From the NCBI GenBank assembly GCA_016719135.1, contig JADKAV010000002.1, positions 1 through 64,000 on the forward strand: a stretch of 64,000 bases of DNA, in the 5' to 3' direction. This document shows positions 1-8,488 of the stretch, piece after piece (position 1 is the stretch's first letter; every line of letters starts with the position of its first letter). The DNA is from Micrococcales bacterium (GTDB lineage Bacteria; Actinomycetota; Actinomycetes; S36-B12; UBA10799). Position numbers and translations under genes: made by a program. The notes under the pieces are model-generated. The model had not been told where the DNA came from. It was given only the letters and a program-made list of their open reading frames with translations, and did no database searches.

Positions 1-1640
1 ACCTGCTCCCCGCGGCGAAGACCAGACCGAATACAAACTGCTGAGCACCGACGGAATCGAGTGGTGCACCTCGGGAATCAGCAGTTCCTGCGCGCGTTTC
101 CGGTAGGCCTCAAGGACCTGACGTTCACCGCGATGCGCGACATCCAGCACCTTCTGCGCCCCGGGCACCTGCAGCAGTTGCGCAATATCCTCGACGACCC
201 GCAAGCCTCCCCCAACGACCGATTCGTCGCCTTGGATCTGCTGCGTAATGCCAACATCGCCGCTGGCGGCGTCTTGCCCATGTGCCAGGACACCGGCACC
301 GCGATCATCTCCGGCAAGCGTGGCCAGCGGGTGCTCACCGACGGCCCCGACGAACGGGCAATCTCCCACGGCGTGTTCGACGCCTACCAGCAGTTGAATC
401 TGCGCTACTCGCAGATGAGCCCGCTGAACATGTGGGACGAGGTGAACACCGGCACCAACCTGCCCGCGCAGATCGAGATCGCCGCGGACACCAAACCCGG
501 CCATGAACTGCAGTACGAGTTGTTCTTCATGGCCAAAGGCGGCGGCAGTGCCAATAAGTCCTACCTGTACCAGGAAACGAAGGCGGTGTTGAACCCTGAC
601 ACTTTCCGCACGTTCCTGGACGCCTCCCTGCGGGCGCTGGGCACCGCGGCATGCCCGCCGTACCACCTCGGTGTGGTCGTCGGCGGGACCAGCGCGGAGC
701 TGGCGCTGAAGACCGCCAAGTACGCCTCGGCCCGCTACTACGACGACCTGCCGACCCACGGCGGCCCCGACGGCAACGGCTACCGCGATGTCGAGATGGA
801 GCAGATCATCCTGGAACAGACCCGCGACTTCGGGATCGGCGCCCAGTTCGGCGGCAAGTACTTCTGCCACGACGTGCGGGTGATCAGGCTGCCCCGGCAC
901 GGCGCCAGCGCCCCCATCGCCATCGCCGTGAGTTGCTCGGCGGACCGCCAGGCCTTGGCGAAGATCACCCCGGAGGGCATCTTCTTGGAGGATCTCGAAC
1001 GCGATCCCGCCCGTTTCCTGCCCGAGACCACCGACGACCACCTCGATGACGACGTGGTGAATATCGACCTGAACCGGCCGATGCCGCAGGTCCTCAACGA
1101 CCTGCACAAACTGCCTGTGAAGACCCGGGTCAGCCTGACCGGCACCTTGGTCGTGGCCCGCGACATCGCACACGCGCGCATCAAGGACATGCTCGACCAC
1201 GGTCAGCCGATGCCGCAGTACATGAAGGACCACCCCGTCTACTACGCGGGGCCGGCCAAGACCCCCGAGGGTTACGCCTCCGGCTCCTTCGGACCCACGA
1301 CGGCCGGGCGGATGGACTCCTACGTCGACCAGTTCCAGAAGGCTGGCGGTTCGATGATCATGCTGGCCAAGGGCAACCGCAGCAAGGCGGTGACCACCGC
1401 GTGCCAGCAGAACGGCGGCTTCTACCTGGGCTCGATCGGCGGTCCGGCCGCCCGCTTGGCCCAGGACTGCATCCGCAAGGTCGAGGTGCTCGACTTCCCT
1501 GAGCACGGCATGGAGGCCGTGTGGCGCATCGAGGTCGAGAACTTCCCGCCTTCGTCGTCGTGGATGACAAGGGCAATGACTTCTTCGCCGAGACGATGCG
1601 ACCCATCGCCACCCGGATCCCGGTCCCCCGAAGGGACTAG
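1..1640 (+). CDS. fum: Fumarate hydratase class I (5'-partial, two frameshifts)
   Basis: Class I (iron-sulfur, FumA/FumB-like) fumarase, interconverting fumarate and malate in the TCA cycle. Family blocks are all present: CQDTGTAI, EVNTGTNLPAQI, AKGGGSANK, GTAACPPYH, GAQFGGKYF, RLPRHGAS, YYAGPAKTPEGYASGS and GSMIMLAKGNRS. The gene enters from outside the window in frame 2 (DQTEYKLLSTDGIE), moves to frame 1 near base 60, and moves again near 1547-1550, where one G seems missing from ttcccgcc. Restoring it gives the normal C-terminus (VVDDKGNDFF...) and a TAG at 1638-1640. Outside these two points the protein looks fully functional, so I favour two consensus errors over a pseudogene, but cannot prove it. 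Confidence 0.93.
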
Positions 1641-1676
1641 TGACCAGCCCGCCCGCCCCCCCCCCCAGCGACAGCA

Positions 1677-1711
1677 CGAAACCCCCGCGCCCCAAACGCG
1701 CGGGGGTTTCG
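1677..1711. terminator. Bidirectional stem-loop between convergent genes
   Basis: A 12-bp perfect inverted repeat, gaaacccccgcg / cgcgggggtttc (1678-1689 and 1699-1710), lies between the fumarase stop and the convergent transglycosylase gene. Its A-rich and T-rich outer bases suit termination in both directions. Confidence 0.75.
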
Positions 1712-1723
1712 TCACTGGTCTGC

Positions 1724-2239
1724 TCAGTACCAGCCCTTGTGCTGGAAGGCGTTCCAGGCACCCATCGGGGTCTTGTAGCGGCCCTTGACGTAGGACAGGC
1801 CCCACTTGATCTGGGTCTCAGGGTTACTGCGCCAGTTGGCACCGTGGGAGGCCATCTTCGAACCTGGCAGGGACTGCGGGATGCCGTGCGCACCCGAGCC
1901 GCCGTTGTGCGCGTGCTGGCTCCAGCCGGACTCGCGGGTCCAGAGCTTCTCGAGGGCCTTGAACTGCTGCTGGCCCCAGCCGTAGCGGTATTCCATGTAG
2001 TGCTTGGCGTACCACTTGTTGTAGCCGACGCTGCCGTACTTGTGCGGCGACTGCTTACGGGTCGGAGCCACGCTGCGGGAGGCCTTCTTGGCTTTGCCGC
2101 GGGCATTTGGCTGCTGCGTCTCGACGGTGGACACGCTGGTGTCCGGCACAGTCTCCTGGGCCACGGCGGGCGCAGCCACGGCCACAGTGCCGAACAGCAG
2201 CGGGATGCTCAACGCGCCGGCGACGAACTTGGAAGTCAT
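1724..2239 (-). CDS. Secreted lytic transglycosylase-like protein, copy A (intact)
   Basis: A 171-residue secreted protein probably acting on peptidoglycan. The ATG at 2239 follows GGAG at 8-base spacing and opens a signal peptide (residues 1 to about 29, ending AVAQE). A Lys/Arg-rich linker follows, then a compact SLT/lysozyme-like domain with YGW...ALEKLWTRESGW (the Glu of ESGW is the likely catalytic acid), GAHGIPQSLPGSKMA, NPETQIKWGL and a C-terminal KGWY. This tail layout is common in actinobacterial small secreted transglycosylases. It is the only intact member of three tandem paralogues. Family assignment is by motif; substrate is not shown. Confidence 0.85.
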   Translation of the reverse strand: MTSKFVAGALSIPLLFGTVAVAAPAVAQETVPDTSVSTVETQQPNARGKAKKASRSVAPTRKQSPHKYGSVGYNKWYAKHYMEYRYGWGQQQFKALEKLWTRESGWSQHAHNGGSGAHGIPQSLPGSKMASHGANWRSNPETQIKWGLSYVKGRYKTPMGAWNAFQHKGWY

Positions 2240-2336
2240 GGGGACATCTCCTACAGGGGTTGGTGCACACCCCTCGTGATGCCCCGAGCCGGGGGAATCG
2301 TGAACCGGCTCACAGCCATGGAACCGGCTCACAAAC

Positions 2337-2758
2337 TCAGTACCAGTTGTGGGACAGCCAGAACTTCTTGGCCTTGACCGGCGAGCCATAGCGGCCCTTG
2401 ATGTAGTCCAGGCCCCAGTCGATCTGGGTCTCCGGGTTGGTGCGGTAGTCCTTGCCGTGGCTGCGCATCTTCGTGCCGGCAGCGACTGCGGGATGCCGGT
2501 GGCCCCCGAGGAGCGGTTGACAGCCTTGTGGTTCCAGCCCGACTCGTGGTACCACACCCACTTCAGGGCCGTGAACTGCTTGGGGCCCCACCCGTACCGA
2601 ATCGCGGCGGCCTGCTGGGCATACCACTGGGAGTACTGGACGGTGCCGAAACGGGATGGAGCATCCGGAGCGGCTGGGCCGGGCAGATCCCCGGTTGGCG
2701 GCCACGCCGGGTCGCGCCGGGGGCGATGGTGAGGGCAGGAAGACGACAGGCGCTTCAT
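2337..2758 (-). CDS. Lytic transglycosylase-like protein, copy B (frameshifted)
   Basis: Second tandem paralogue. One frame carries GTVQYSQWYAQQ, YGWGPKQFTALKWVWYHESGW and GATGIPQSLP; a second carries TKMRSHGKDYRTNPETQIDWGL and the terminal HNWY. The break is near 2479, where one G of a GG(G)CACG run appears missing. The proposed ATG at 2758 gives MKRLSSS followed by a Pro/Arg-rich stretch, not a clean signal peptide, so another indel probably lies in the 5' part. The SLT-like domain is otherwise well conserved with copy A. Either a sequencing-error gene or a decaying paralogue. Confidence 0.65.
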
Positions 2759-2967
2759 ACCGCCACACACCCGTTGTTGCGGGGACACCCGGACACCTGC
2801 ATACGCACGACAGGCCACGGGGGTGGGGGGCCCCCCCACCAACTCTTGGATGGTCCTGTCGGCCACACTGACCCAGACACCGATGTAGTTCAACCGCGGA
2901 TCCCGTGACTTATCATCACGCCCATAGCTCCTATACCGGTAAATCGGACGTCGCCACGGCCCGTTGA

Positions 2968-3539
2968 TCAGTACCAGTCGTGGGAATGCGAATGCCCGAG
3001 CGCGGCCGCCGGGGGTCCCGTAGCCGCTCTCGATGTAGGGCAGCCCCCACTTGATCTGGGTCTCCGGATTAGTCGCCCAGTCGGCACCGAACGAGGCCAT
3101 CTTCGACCCGGGCAACGACTGCGGAATACCGTGCGCCCCGGACGAGGCATTGTGGGCGTTCTGGCTCCAGCCGGACTCGCGCTGCCACAACTGTTCCAGG
3201 GCTGAGAACTGGTCGGCTCCCCACCCGTAGTGCTGCTGCATGTACAGCCGCGCGAACCACTTGTTGTACTCCACAGTCCCGAACTGATGCGGGAGAGGCA
3301 CTGCGACTGGCGCGGAAGTCGCTTCCCTGGCGCTCAGCGGCTGATTTCCACGCGGAGCCACCGGGAAGCTCGACGTTCACGATCGGATCCGCGGGCTTCG
3401 ACGCATGGACCACGGAAAGGCTCGCGGCGGCACCGCTGGTCTCAGCGGCGGGCGCGCTCTGGGATACCAGGATGAGCGCTGCGGCCGGCACAGCGACAGC
3501 CAGTGCCCCGATTCCGACGCGGGTGAGGCGAGTGGGCAT
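2968..3539 (-). CDS. Lytic transglycosylase-like protein, copy C (two frameshifts)
   Basis: Third tandem paralogue. The start at 3539 gives a good signal peptide (MPTRLTRVGIGALAVAVPAA, cleaved near SAPAAE). The frame changes near 3340, then encodes the SLT-like domain (FGTVEYNKWFARLYMQQ, QRESGWSQNAHNASSGAHG, NPETQIKWGLPYI). It changes again near 3015 inside a CCCCC run; dropping one C restores the family C-terminus ending HSHDWY. All family motifs survive once the frames are joined. The shared orientation with copies A and B points to local duplication. Confidence 0.7.
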
Positions 3540-3677
3540 AGGACTCCTCCAGACAGTCGTCCGGAACATGCCCGTCGACAGTGGCGGTCAATCGTGAGCC
3601 GCTCACGGCCGTCGCGTGGGCGCGCGTCGAGCTCCTAGCCTTCACCTGACGCGCGAGGCGGCGCCTTCAGCCAGCCC

Positions 3678-4979
3678 CTACAACGGGTAGTCCTCGAGGA
3701 GTTCGGTCACGAGGGCGGCGATCGGGGAACGCTCTGATCGGGTCAACGTGACATGAGCGAACAGTGGGTGCCCCTTGAGCCGATCGACGACGGCGACCAC
3801 CCCGTCGTGGCGACCGACGCGCAGATTGTCCCGCTGCCCGACGTCGTGGGTCAGCACCACCCGCGAGTCACGTCCGATCCGGCTGAGGACGGTGAGAAGC
3901 ACGTTGCGTTCCAGCGATTGCGCCTCGTCGACGATGACGAACGAGTCGTGCAGTGAACGGCCCCGGATATGGGTCAGCGGCAGGACCTCGAGCATGTCGC
4001 GGTCCACGATTTCGTCGACGACCTCCGCGGTGGTGACCGCTTGCAGAGTGTCGTGCACCGCTTGCGCCACCGGACCCATCTTTTCCTGCTCGGAGCCCGG
4101 CAGATAGCCCAACTCCTGGCCGCCGACCGCGTAGAGCGGACGGAACACGATGACCTTGCGGTGCTGCCGGCGTTCGAGGACCGCTTCCAGGCCCGCGGAC
4201 AGTGCCAGCGCACTCTTACCCGTCCCGGCCCGGCCACCCAACGACAGGATTCCGACGCTGGGATCCAGCAGCAGGTCCAGGGCGATGCGCTGTTCGGCGC
4301 TGCGTCCGTGCAGTCCGAACGCCTCCCGGTCGCCACGCACCAAGCGCACCTGTTTGCCCTCGGTGACCCGGCCGAGCGCCGATCCGTTCTCGCTGGTCAA
4401 GATCAGCCCCGTGTGGCAGGGCAGGTCCCGCGCCTGGTCGAGATCGGCGATGTCGTTGCGGTACAACTCATCAACCCACTGGGCGGCGACGTCGACTTCC
4501 TCGATCCCGCTCCATTCGCTGGTTGCGGCCAGCTCGGCGCGGTACTCCTCTGCGATCAGGCCCACCGCCGAGGCCTTGACCCGTAACGGCAAGTCCTTGG
4601 ACACCACCACCACGTGATGACCCTCGGCTGCGAGGTTGCGGGCTACCGCCAGAATGCGGGTGTCGTTGTCACCGATCTGGAAGCCGCTGGGCAAGATCGA
4701 GGGATCGGCGTGGTTGAGTTCCACGCGCAGCGTCCCGCCGTTGTCCAGGGGTACGGGTTGGTCGAGGCGTCCAGCCGAGATCCGCAGGTCGTCGAGCAGG
4801 CGCAGCGCAGTGCGCGCGAAGTAGCCGAGTTCGGGGTGGGTTCGCTTGCCCTCGAGTTCCGCGATGACCACAGCCGGCAACACCACTTCGTGCTCGTCGA
4901 AACGCAGGATCGCGTGGGGATCTGAGAGCAGAACGCTGGTGTCGATGACATAGGTGCGGAATGGATCGTCAAAGGGCAC
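3678..4979 (-). CDS. PIN domain-PhoH family ATPase (PhoH2-like)
   Basis: A 433-residue fusion of an N-terminal PIN ribonuclease-type domain (YVIDTSVLLSDP at about residue 9, acidic residues through GDNDTRILAVA) and a C-terminal PhoH P-loop ATPase with Walker A GGRAGTGKSALA and Walker B VIVDEAQSLERN. PhoH2 proteins of this architecture are described in mycobacteria as RNA helicase/RNase enzymes. I choose the GTG at 4979 because GGAGG lies six bases upstream and the PIN fold begins immediately; an ATG 60 bases earlier would add an unlike leader. It lies just downstream of the prenyltransferase gene on the same strand. Confidence 0.9.
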   Translation of the reverse strand: MPFDDPFRTYVIDTSVLLSDPHAILRFDEHEVVLPAVVIAELEGKRTHPELGYFARTALRLLDDLRISAGRLDQPVPLDNGGTLRVELNHADPSILPSGFQIGDNDTRILAVARNLAAEGHHVVVVSKDLPLRVKASAVGLIAEEYRAELAATSEWSGIEEVDVAAQWVDELYRNDIADLDQARDLPCHTGLILTSENGSALGRVTEGKQVRLVRGDREAFGLHGRSAEQRIALDLLLDPSVGILSLGGRAGTGKSALALSAGLEAVLERRQHRKVIVFRPLYAVGGQELGYLPGSEQEKMGPVAQAVHDTLQAVTTAEVVDEIVDRDMLEVLPLTHIRGRSLHDSFVIVDEAQSLERNVLLTVLSRIGRDSRVVLTHDVGQRDNLRVGRHDGVVAVVDRLKGHPLFAHVTLTRSERSPIAALVTELLEDYPL

Positions 4980-5135
4980 GCTGGGCCTCCGTTCCACGGA
5001 TCCCGGACGGATCCGGTATGCCAGGACCCTAGGCGCCACGCGCCGACCACCGCGGATGCCACGCCGTCGCGCACCGATGCCATCTGCCTGGACGCCGGTG
5101 AGCCTCGGGTCCGGCTGACGCGCCGGGAGCAGACC

Positions 5136-5897
5136 TCAGTTGCCGAAGCGGCGCTGCCGGTCGGCGTAGGCACGCATGGCCCGTAGGAAGTCGACGCGGC
5201 GGAAATCCGGCCAGTACGCCTCGCAGAAGTAGAACTCGGAGTGGGCGCTCTGCCACAGCAGGAAACCTGAGAGCCGCTGCTCCCCGGACGTGCGGATCAC
5301 CAGGTCGGGATCCGGCTGGCCGCGGGTGTACAGGTGCTCGGCGATGTGCTCGGGTTCCAGGACCTGCGCCAGATCGTCCAGGGTCGTCCCGCGCCCGGCA
5401 TGTTCGGCGAGCAGGGAGCGCACCGCGTCGACCACCTCGCGCCGCCCGCCATAACCCACAGCGACGTTGACGGTCATGCCGTCCACGTCACGGGTGGCGG
5501 CGTCGGCTTCCTTGAGGGCGGTCGCGGTCTCCACCGGCAGTAGGTCCAAAGCACCCACCGGGTGGATGTGCCACTCCCGGGTCGCAGCCAGGTCGTGGAC
5601 GGTGTCGGTAATGATCCCGAGAAGCTGATCCAGTTCTTGTGCGGGCCGGGTCAGATTATCGGTGGACAAGAGCCACAGCGTGACCACTTCGACGTTGACG
5701 TCGTCGCACCAGCGCAGGAACTCGGCGATGCGTTCACCGCCCACTCGGTGTCCGGCCGAGGCGCTCGTGCCCTGCAGCGTGGCCCAGCGCCGATTGCCAT
5801 CCAGGATCACGCCGACGTGGCGGGGTACGCGGTCGGTGTCGAGACCAGCGAGCAACCGACGCTCGTACAGCGAGTACGCGACACTGCGCAGACCCAT
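5136..5897 (-). CDS. uppS: cis-prenyltransferase (isoprenyl transferase, UppS family)
   Basis: A 253-residue Z-prenyl diphosphate synthase that condenses isopentenyl diphosphate onto an allylic primer to make lipid carriers for cell-wall glycan synthesis. Visible motifs are GVILDGNRRWA (catalytic Asp and diphosphate site), STDNLTRP, VAVGYGGRREVVDA and the C-terminal RTSGEQRLSGFLLWQSAHSE. The ATG at 5897 follows a near-perfect AGGAGGTG. Position between PhoH2-like and mca/greA genes resembles the mycobacterial Rv1086 locus, whose product is a short-chain Z-FPP synthase, so product length cannot be inferred from family alone. Confidence 0.92.
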   Translation of the reverse strand: MGLRSVAYSLYERRLLAGLDTDRVPRHVGVILDGNRRWATLQGTSASAGHRVGGERIAEFLRWCDDVNVEVVTLWLLSTDNLTRPAQELDQLLGIITDTVHDLAATREWHIHPVGALDLLPVETATALKEADAATRDVDGMTVNVAVGYGGRREVVDAVRSLLAEHAGRGTTLDDLAQVLEPEHIAEHLYTRGQPDPDLVIRTSGEQRLSGFLLWQSAHSEFYFCEAYWPDFRRVDFLRAMRAYADRQRRFGN

Positions 5898-6010
5898 GCC
5901 CACCTCCTTTTTGTGGAGAGTACCGCGCCCCGGGTACAACAACGCCGTCTTGGCCCCGGTCGCGCCACGCTCGGAGGTCACAAGTGCGTATCGACCGGCG
6001 TCCGTCCAGG

Positions 6011-6760
6011 CTAGAACCCCGGGTCGTCCTCTTCTTCTTCGAAGCGGGCGGAGGTCTTCTTGGGCCCCCGCACCCGGTCGCGTACGAGGAACTCGGCGGC
6101 TTCCACGACCGACACCTGCTGGGATTTCTTACCCCTGATGATGACTGCGGACGTTCCCACGCCCAGCGCCACCCGGGGTTTGTCGGTCACCACCACTACG
6201 GCCTTCCCGGACTCCCGCAGGGCGATCACCTGGTCCAGGCAGGTCTCGCGAAACGGACGGGTGCCCATCGTCGCGGTGTGGTCAAAGATGATCATGGAGA
6301 CTGGGGCGTGTCGTGCCACGCCGAACGCGATCTGGTCGCGGATCTGCTTGCCGAGATCCTCGATCGACCGGTGAAGCAGGCCATCGACCATCGCGGTGCG
6401 GGCCACCGGTTGCACCATTTGGTCGATCTGCGCGTCCCGCAACCCGTAGATCCCCGCGAGCATGCGGATGGTCTGTTCGACGCTGAGCTCTCGCACCCAA
6501 CGCGGTTGCGGCGACGCGAGCAGCAGCACACTGGGTGCGCGCGTCATCTCGCCTTGGTCGATCGGGAGCAGACCCGCCCAGGCGCGGGCGGCCGCATTGG
6601 TTCGCACGGGATTGCGGCTGACCATGATCAGCGCCTCCCCCGGCCCGACCTCGGCGTTGAGTTCGCGGAATACCCAGTAGGACTCCCGGTCGTGGGATCC
6701 CATCATGCGCGGGACACCTTTGATGATCTGTCGTTTCTTGCGCAGCCGGGTGCCTTCCAT
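6011..6760 (-). CDS. Degenerate ABC-type ATPase-like protein paired with ABC-2 permease
   Basis: About 249 residues, beginning 29 bases after the permease stop. The overall pattern resembles Wzt-like polysaccharide-export ATPases (YWVFRELNAEVGPGEALIMVSRN...AAARAWAGLLPIDQG), but nucleotide-binding motifs are lost. The Walker A position reads SRNPVRTNAAA with no GKS/T, the signature LSGGQ is replaced by SIEDLGKQ, Walker B reads MIIFDHTAT with His where the catalytic Glu is expected, and the switch His is not evident. The C-terminus is acidic (EEEEDD). It is intact and well translated, so a non-hydrolysing partner is more likely than a pseudogene. The exact start is uncertain. Confidence 0.7.
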   Translation of the reverse strand: MEGTRLRKKRQIIKGVPRMMGSHDRESYWVFRELNAEVGPGEALIMVSRNPVRTNAAARAWAGLLPIDQGEMTRAPSVLLLASPQPRWVRELSVEQTIRMLAGIYGLRDAQIDQMVQPVARTAMVDGLLHRSIEDLGKQIRDQIAFGVARHAPVSMIIFDHTATMGTRPFRETCLDQVIALRESGKAVVVVTDKPRVALGVGTSAVIIRGKKSQQVSVVEAAEFLVRDRVRGPKKTSARFEEEEDDPGF

Positions 6761-6789
6761 GCCGGCGTGCGAGAACGTGGCCAGGGGGT

Positions 6790-7578
6790 TCACACGGTCC
6801 GCCGGATGTTCACTCCGCGACCGAACAACAGGACAAGTCCGGTCACCAGGATGATGAGGATCACGCCGAAGGACAACGCGTAGTTGGTCCATGACGTGAG
6901 GACCTCCGGCCAGACAGCGGCACGGTAGAAATCGAGCACGCCGTGGAACGGATTGAGGTACAGGTACGGGACCATCCACTCCGGGAAGTTCTTCTGCGAC
7001 CACAGGATCGGGCTGCCCCAGAAGAACGCCCTGGTCATCACCGATGCGAACACCTCGATGTCCGGCCACCGCAGTGCCAGCCCGGCCTGGAAGGTGGCGA
7101 ACCCCAGACACAGGAGGAACTGCATCGCCATCGCCACCGGGAACAAGGCGGTTCCCCATGTGAGACCGGCCCCACCCACGAAGATGAAGACCAAGATGAT
7201 GGGGATCGAGGTGATGAACTCGAACATCCCGACCAGCACCATCCGAAGCGGCCAGGTCACCGGCGACAGAGGGCTGGACTCCAGCACGTCACCGAAGCGG
7301 ATGAACGCCCGGGGGCTCTTGCGGATCGTCTGCGAGAGCCAGGTGAACGGATAGATCCCCGTGATCAGGAAGACGATGAACGGTTGCAGGCCGATCCCGC
7401 GACCGCCGGCGAAGATGAACGAGAACACCGCCCACATCAGCATCGCCAGCAGGAACGGCTCACCCAGCGTCCACACGAAACCCAGACGGTAGCGGCGGTA
7501 CAGCGTTTTGAGGTCCTGCCGGACCATCAGTGCGATCGTCCGCCGGCGCCCAGGCAGGCTCGCGAGGTCGGAGATCAT
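6790..7578 (-). CDS. ABC-2 type polysaccharide export permease (Wzm-like)
   Basis: A 262-residue inner-membrane protein with six predicted hydrophobic helices, in the order expected for the ABC-2 permease of lipid-linked polysaccharide export. Features include an N-terminal cytoplasmic amphipathic region (LMVRQDLKTLYRRYRLGFVW), helices from about residues 30-240, the FFWGSPILWS segment and the family YLYLNPFHGVLDFYRAAVW loop. The ATG at 7578 has only a weak purine-rich upstream sequence. Its downstream neighbour is the motif-depleted ATPase-like gene; no canonical Wzt is in the window. Confidence 0.85.
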   Translation of the reverse strand: MISDLASLPGRRRTIALMVRQDLKTLYRRYRLGFVWTLGEPFLLAMLMWAVFSFIFAGGRGIGLQPFIVFLITGIYPFTWLSQTIRKSPRAFIRFGDVLESSPLSPVTWPLRMVLVGMFEFITSIPIILVFIFVGGAGLTWGTALFPVAMAMQFLLCLGFATFQAGLALRWPDIEVFASVMTRAFFWGSPILWSQKNFPEWMVPYLYLNPFHGVLDFYRAAVWPEVLTSWTNYALSFGVILIILVTGLVLLFGRGVNIRRTV

Positions 7579-7588
7579 GGCCCCGATG

Positions 7589-7981
7589 CTAGTTGTCGGT
7601 GGGCGTGGACCCCGCGCCAGACACCCGGTCGGCGCCCTGGGAGACCTGCGCTTGCTCCGCACCGCGCGAGGATCCGGACTGCTGCTGTGCGATCGCCTGC
7701 TTGGCCCACAGTGTGGCCTTGTGCTCGGCGTAGAACGAGAAGAACGGGACGGTCCCGGCGAGCATGATCAGCAGCGTGCGCGGGAACACCTGCCATTTGC
7801 ACCGCAGGGACAGGTCCAGCACGGTGACCAGGTAGACCATGTAGGCATAACCGTGGACCATGGCCACGGGCGTCTCGATGTGCCAGATGTAGCGCAGCGG
7901 CATAGCCACGAAGACCAGCAGCAGCAGTAGCACACCGACCACGTACGCCATCACCCGATAGCGCGTCAGCGAACCCGACAT
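7589..7981 (-). CDS. DUF3817 integral membrane protein
   Basis: A 130-residue membrane protein with three hydrophobic helices (YVVGVLLLLLVFVAMPL; YAYMVYLVTVLDLSL; TLLIMLAGTVPFFSFYAEH) and a polar Gln/Ser/Ala-rich tail. The HIETPVAMVHGYAYM and FFSFYAEHK patterns fit DUF3817, a small actinobacterial membrane family of unknown function. The ATG at 7981 shares one base with the stop of the upstream gene (TGATG), implying translational coupling. Confidence 0.75.
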   Translation of the reverse strand: MSGSLTRYRVMAYVVGVLLLLLVFVAMPLRYIWHIETPVAMVHGYAYMVYLVTVLDLSLRCKWQVFPRTLLIMLAGTVPFFSFYAEHKATLWAKQAIAQQQSGSSRGAEQAQVSQGADRVSGAGSTPTDN

Positions 7982-8232
7982 CAGTCGACCAACTCCTCTT
8001 CGCGCTGGGTTTCCACCGTGCGCTGATCTGCGATGACCTTGTACCAGAACCAGCCGACGAAACCGACGAAGACGACCCACTGCACCGCGTAGGCGGCGTT
8101 CTGCCAGTCCAGTGTCTGCTGCCGGTGCGCGGAGTCCCACTGCCACCAGCCCAACCGGATGAACACGATCGAGATGACCAGGCACAGGATGTGCCAGGGG
8201 ATCCATCGCGGCTGCAGGAGGTAGCTACGCAT
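7981..8232 (-). CDS. Small membrane protein, SURF1 N-terminus-like
   Basis: 83 residues, two predicted transmembrane helices (ILCLVISIVFIRLGWWQW and AVQWVVFVGFVGWFWYKVI). The start RSYLLQPRWIPWHILC...RLGWWQWDSA resembles the first membrane segment of SURF1-like proteins, but the rest of that family is absent, so no function is assigned. It overlaps both neighbours by one base (TGATG on each side), forming a tight three-gene translational unit. Confidence 0.65.
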   Translation of the reverse strand: MRSYLLQPRWIPWHILCLVISIVFIRLGWWQWDSAHRQQTLDWQNAAYAVQWVVFVGFVGWFWYKVIADQRTVETQREEELVD

Positions 8233-8444
8233 CAGGACGTCGTGCGCCCTTCCGGCGTGCGCTCAGCGGGGGCGTCGGGGTCGCCGGACTCGGGGAAGTC
8301 GACCCGTTTGATCTGCTTGTTGAGCGACTTGAACAAGAACACGGCCGCGACGATCAGAGCCAGGAAGGTGAGAAAACCCGCCATTCCAGGACCGACGGTA
8401 CTGGGGTCGGGGAGTTCGCCTTGGGCGGCGAGGATAGACGACAC
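8232..8444 (-). CDS. Small single-helix membrane protein
   Basis: 70 residues with one helix (GMAGFLTFLALIVAAVFLFKSLNKQ) followed by a basic then acidic cytoplasmic tail (KRVDFPESGDPDAP). It is the first gene of the coupled three-gene unit and lies 44 bases after the mca stop on the same strand, so it may be co-transcribed with mca. I do not recognise a function. Confidence 0.6.
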   Translation of the reverse strand: MSSILAAQGELPDPSTVGPGMAGFLTFLALIVAAVFLFKSLNKQIKRVDFPESGDPDAPAERTPEGRTTS

Positions 8445-8488
8445 ATCTGTGAGTTTACGCCGCCTGTCCCCGCTGGCCCACCCGGCTG

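Noticed and set aside
1640..2377. Plus-strand 245-residue frame over the first transglycosylase
   Set aside because: Shadow of the minus-strand gene, which has signal peptide, ribosome site and domain.
5898..6010. Promoter for the prenyltransferase (TTGTTG ... TACTCT)
   Set aside because: Spacing of the boxes is off and no second feature supports it.
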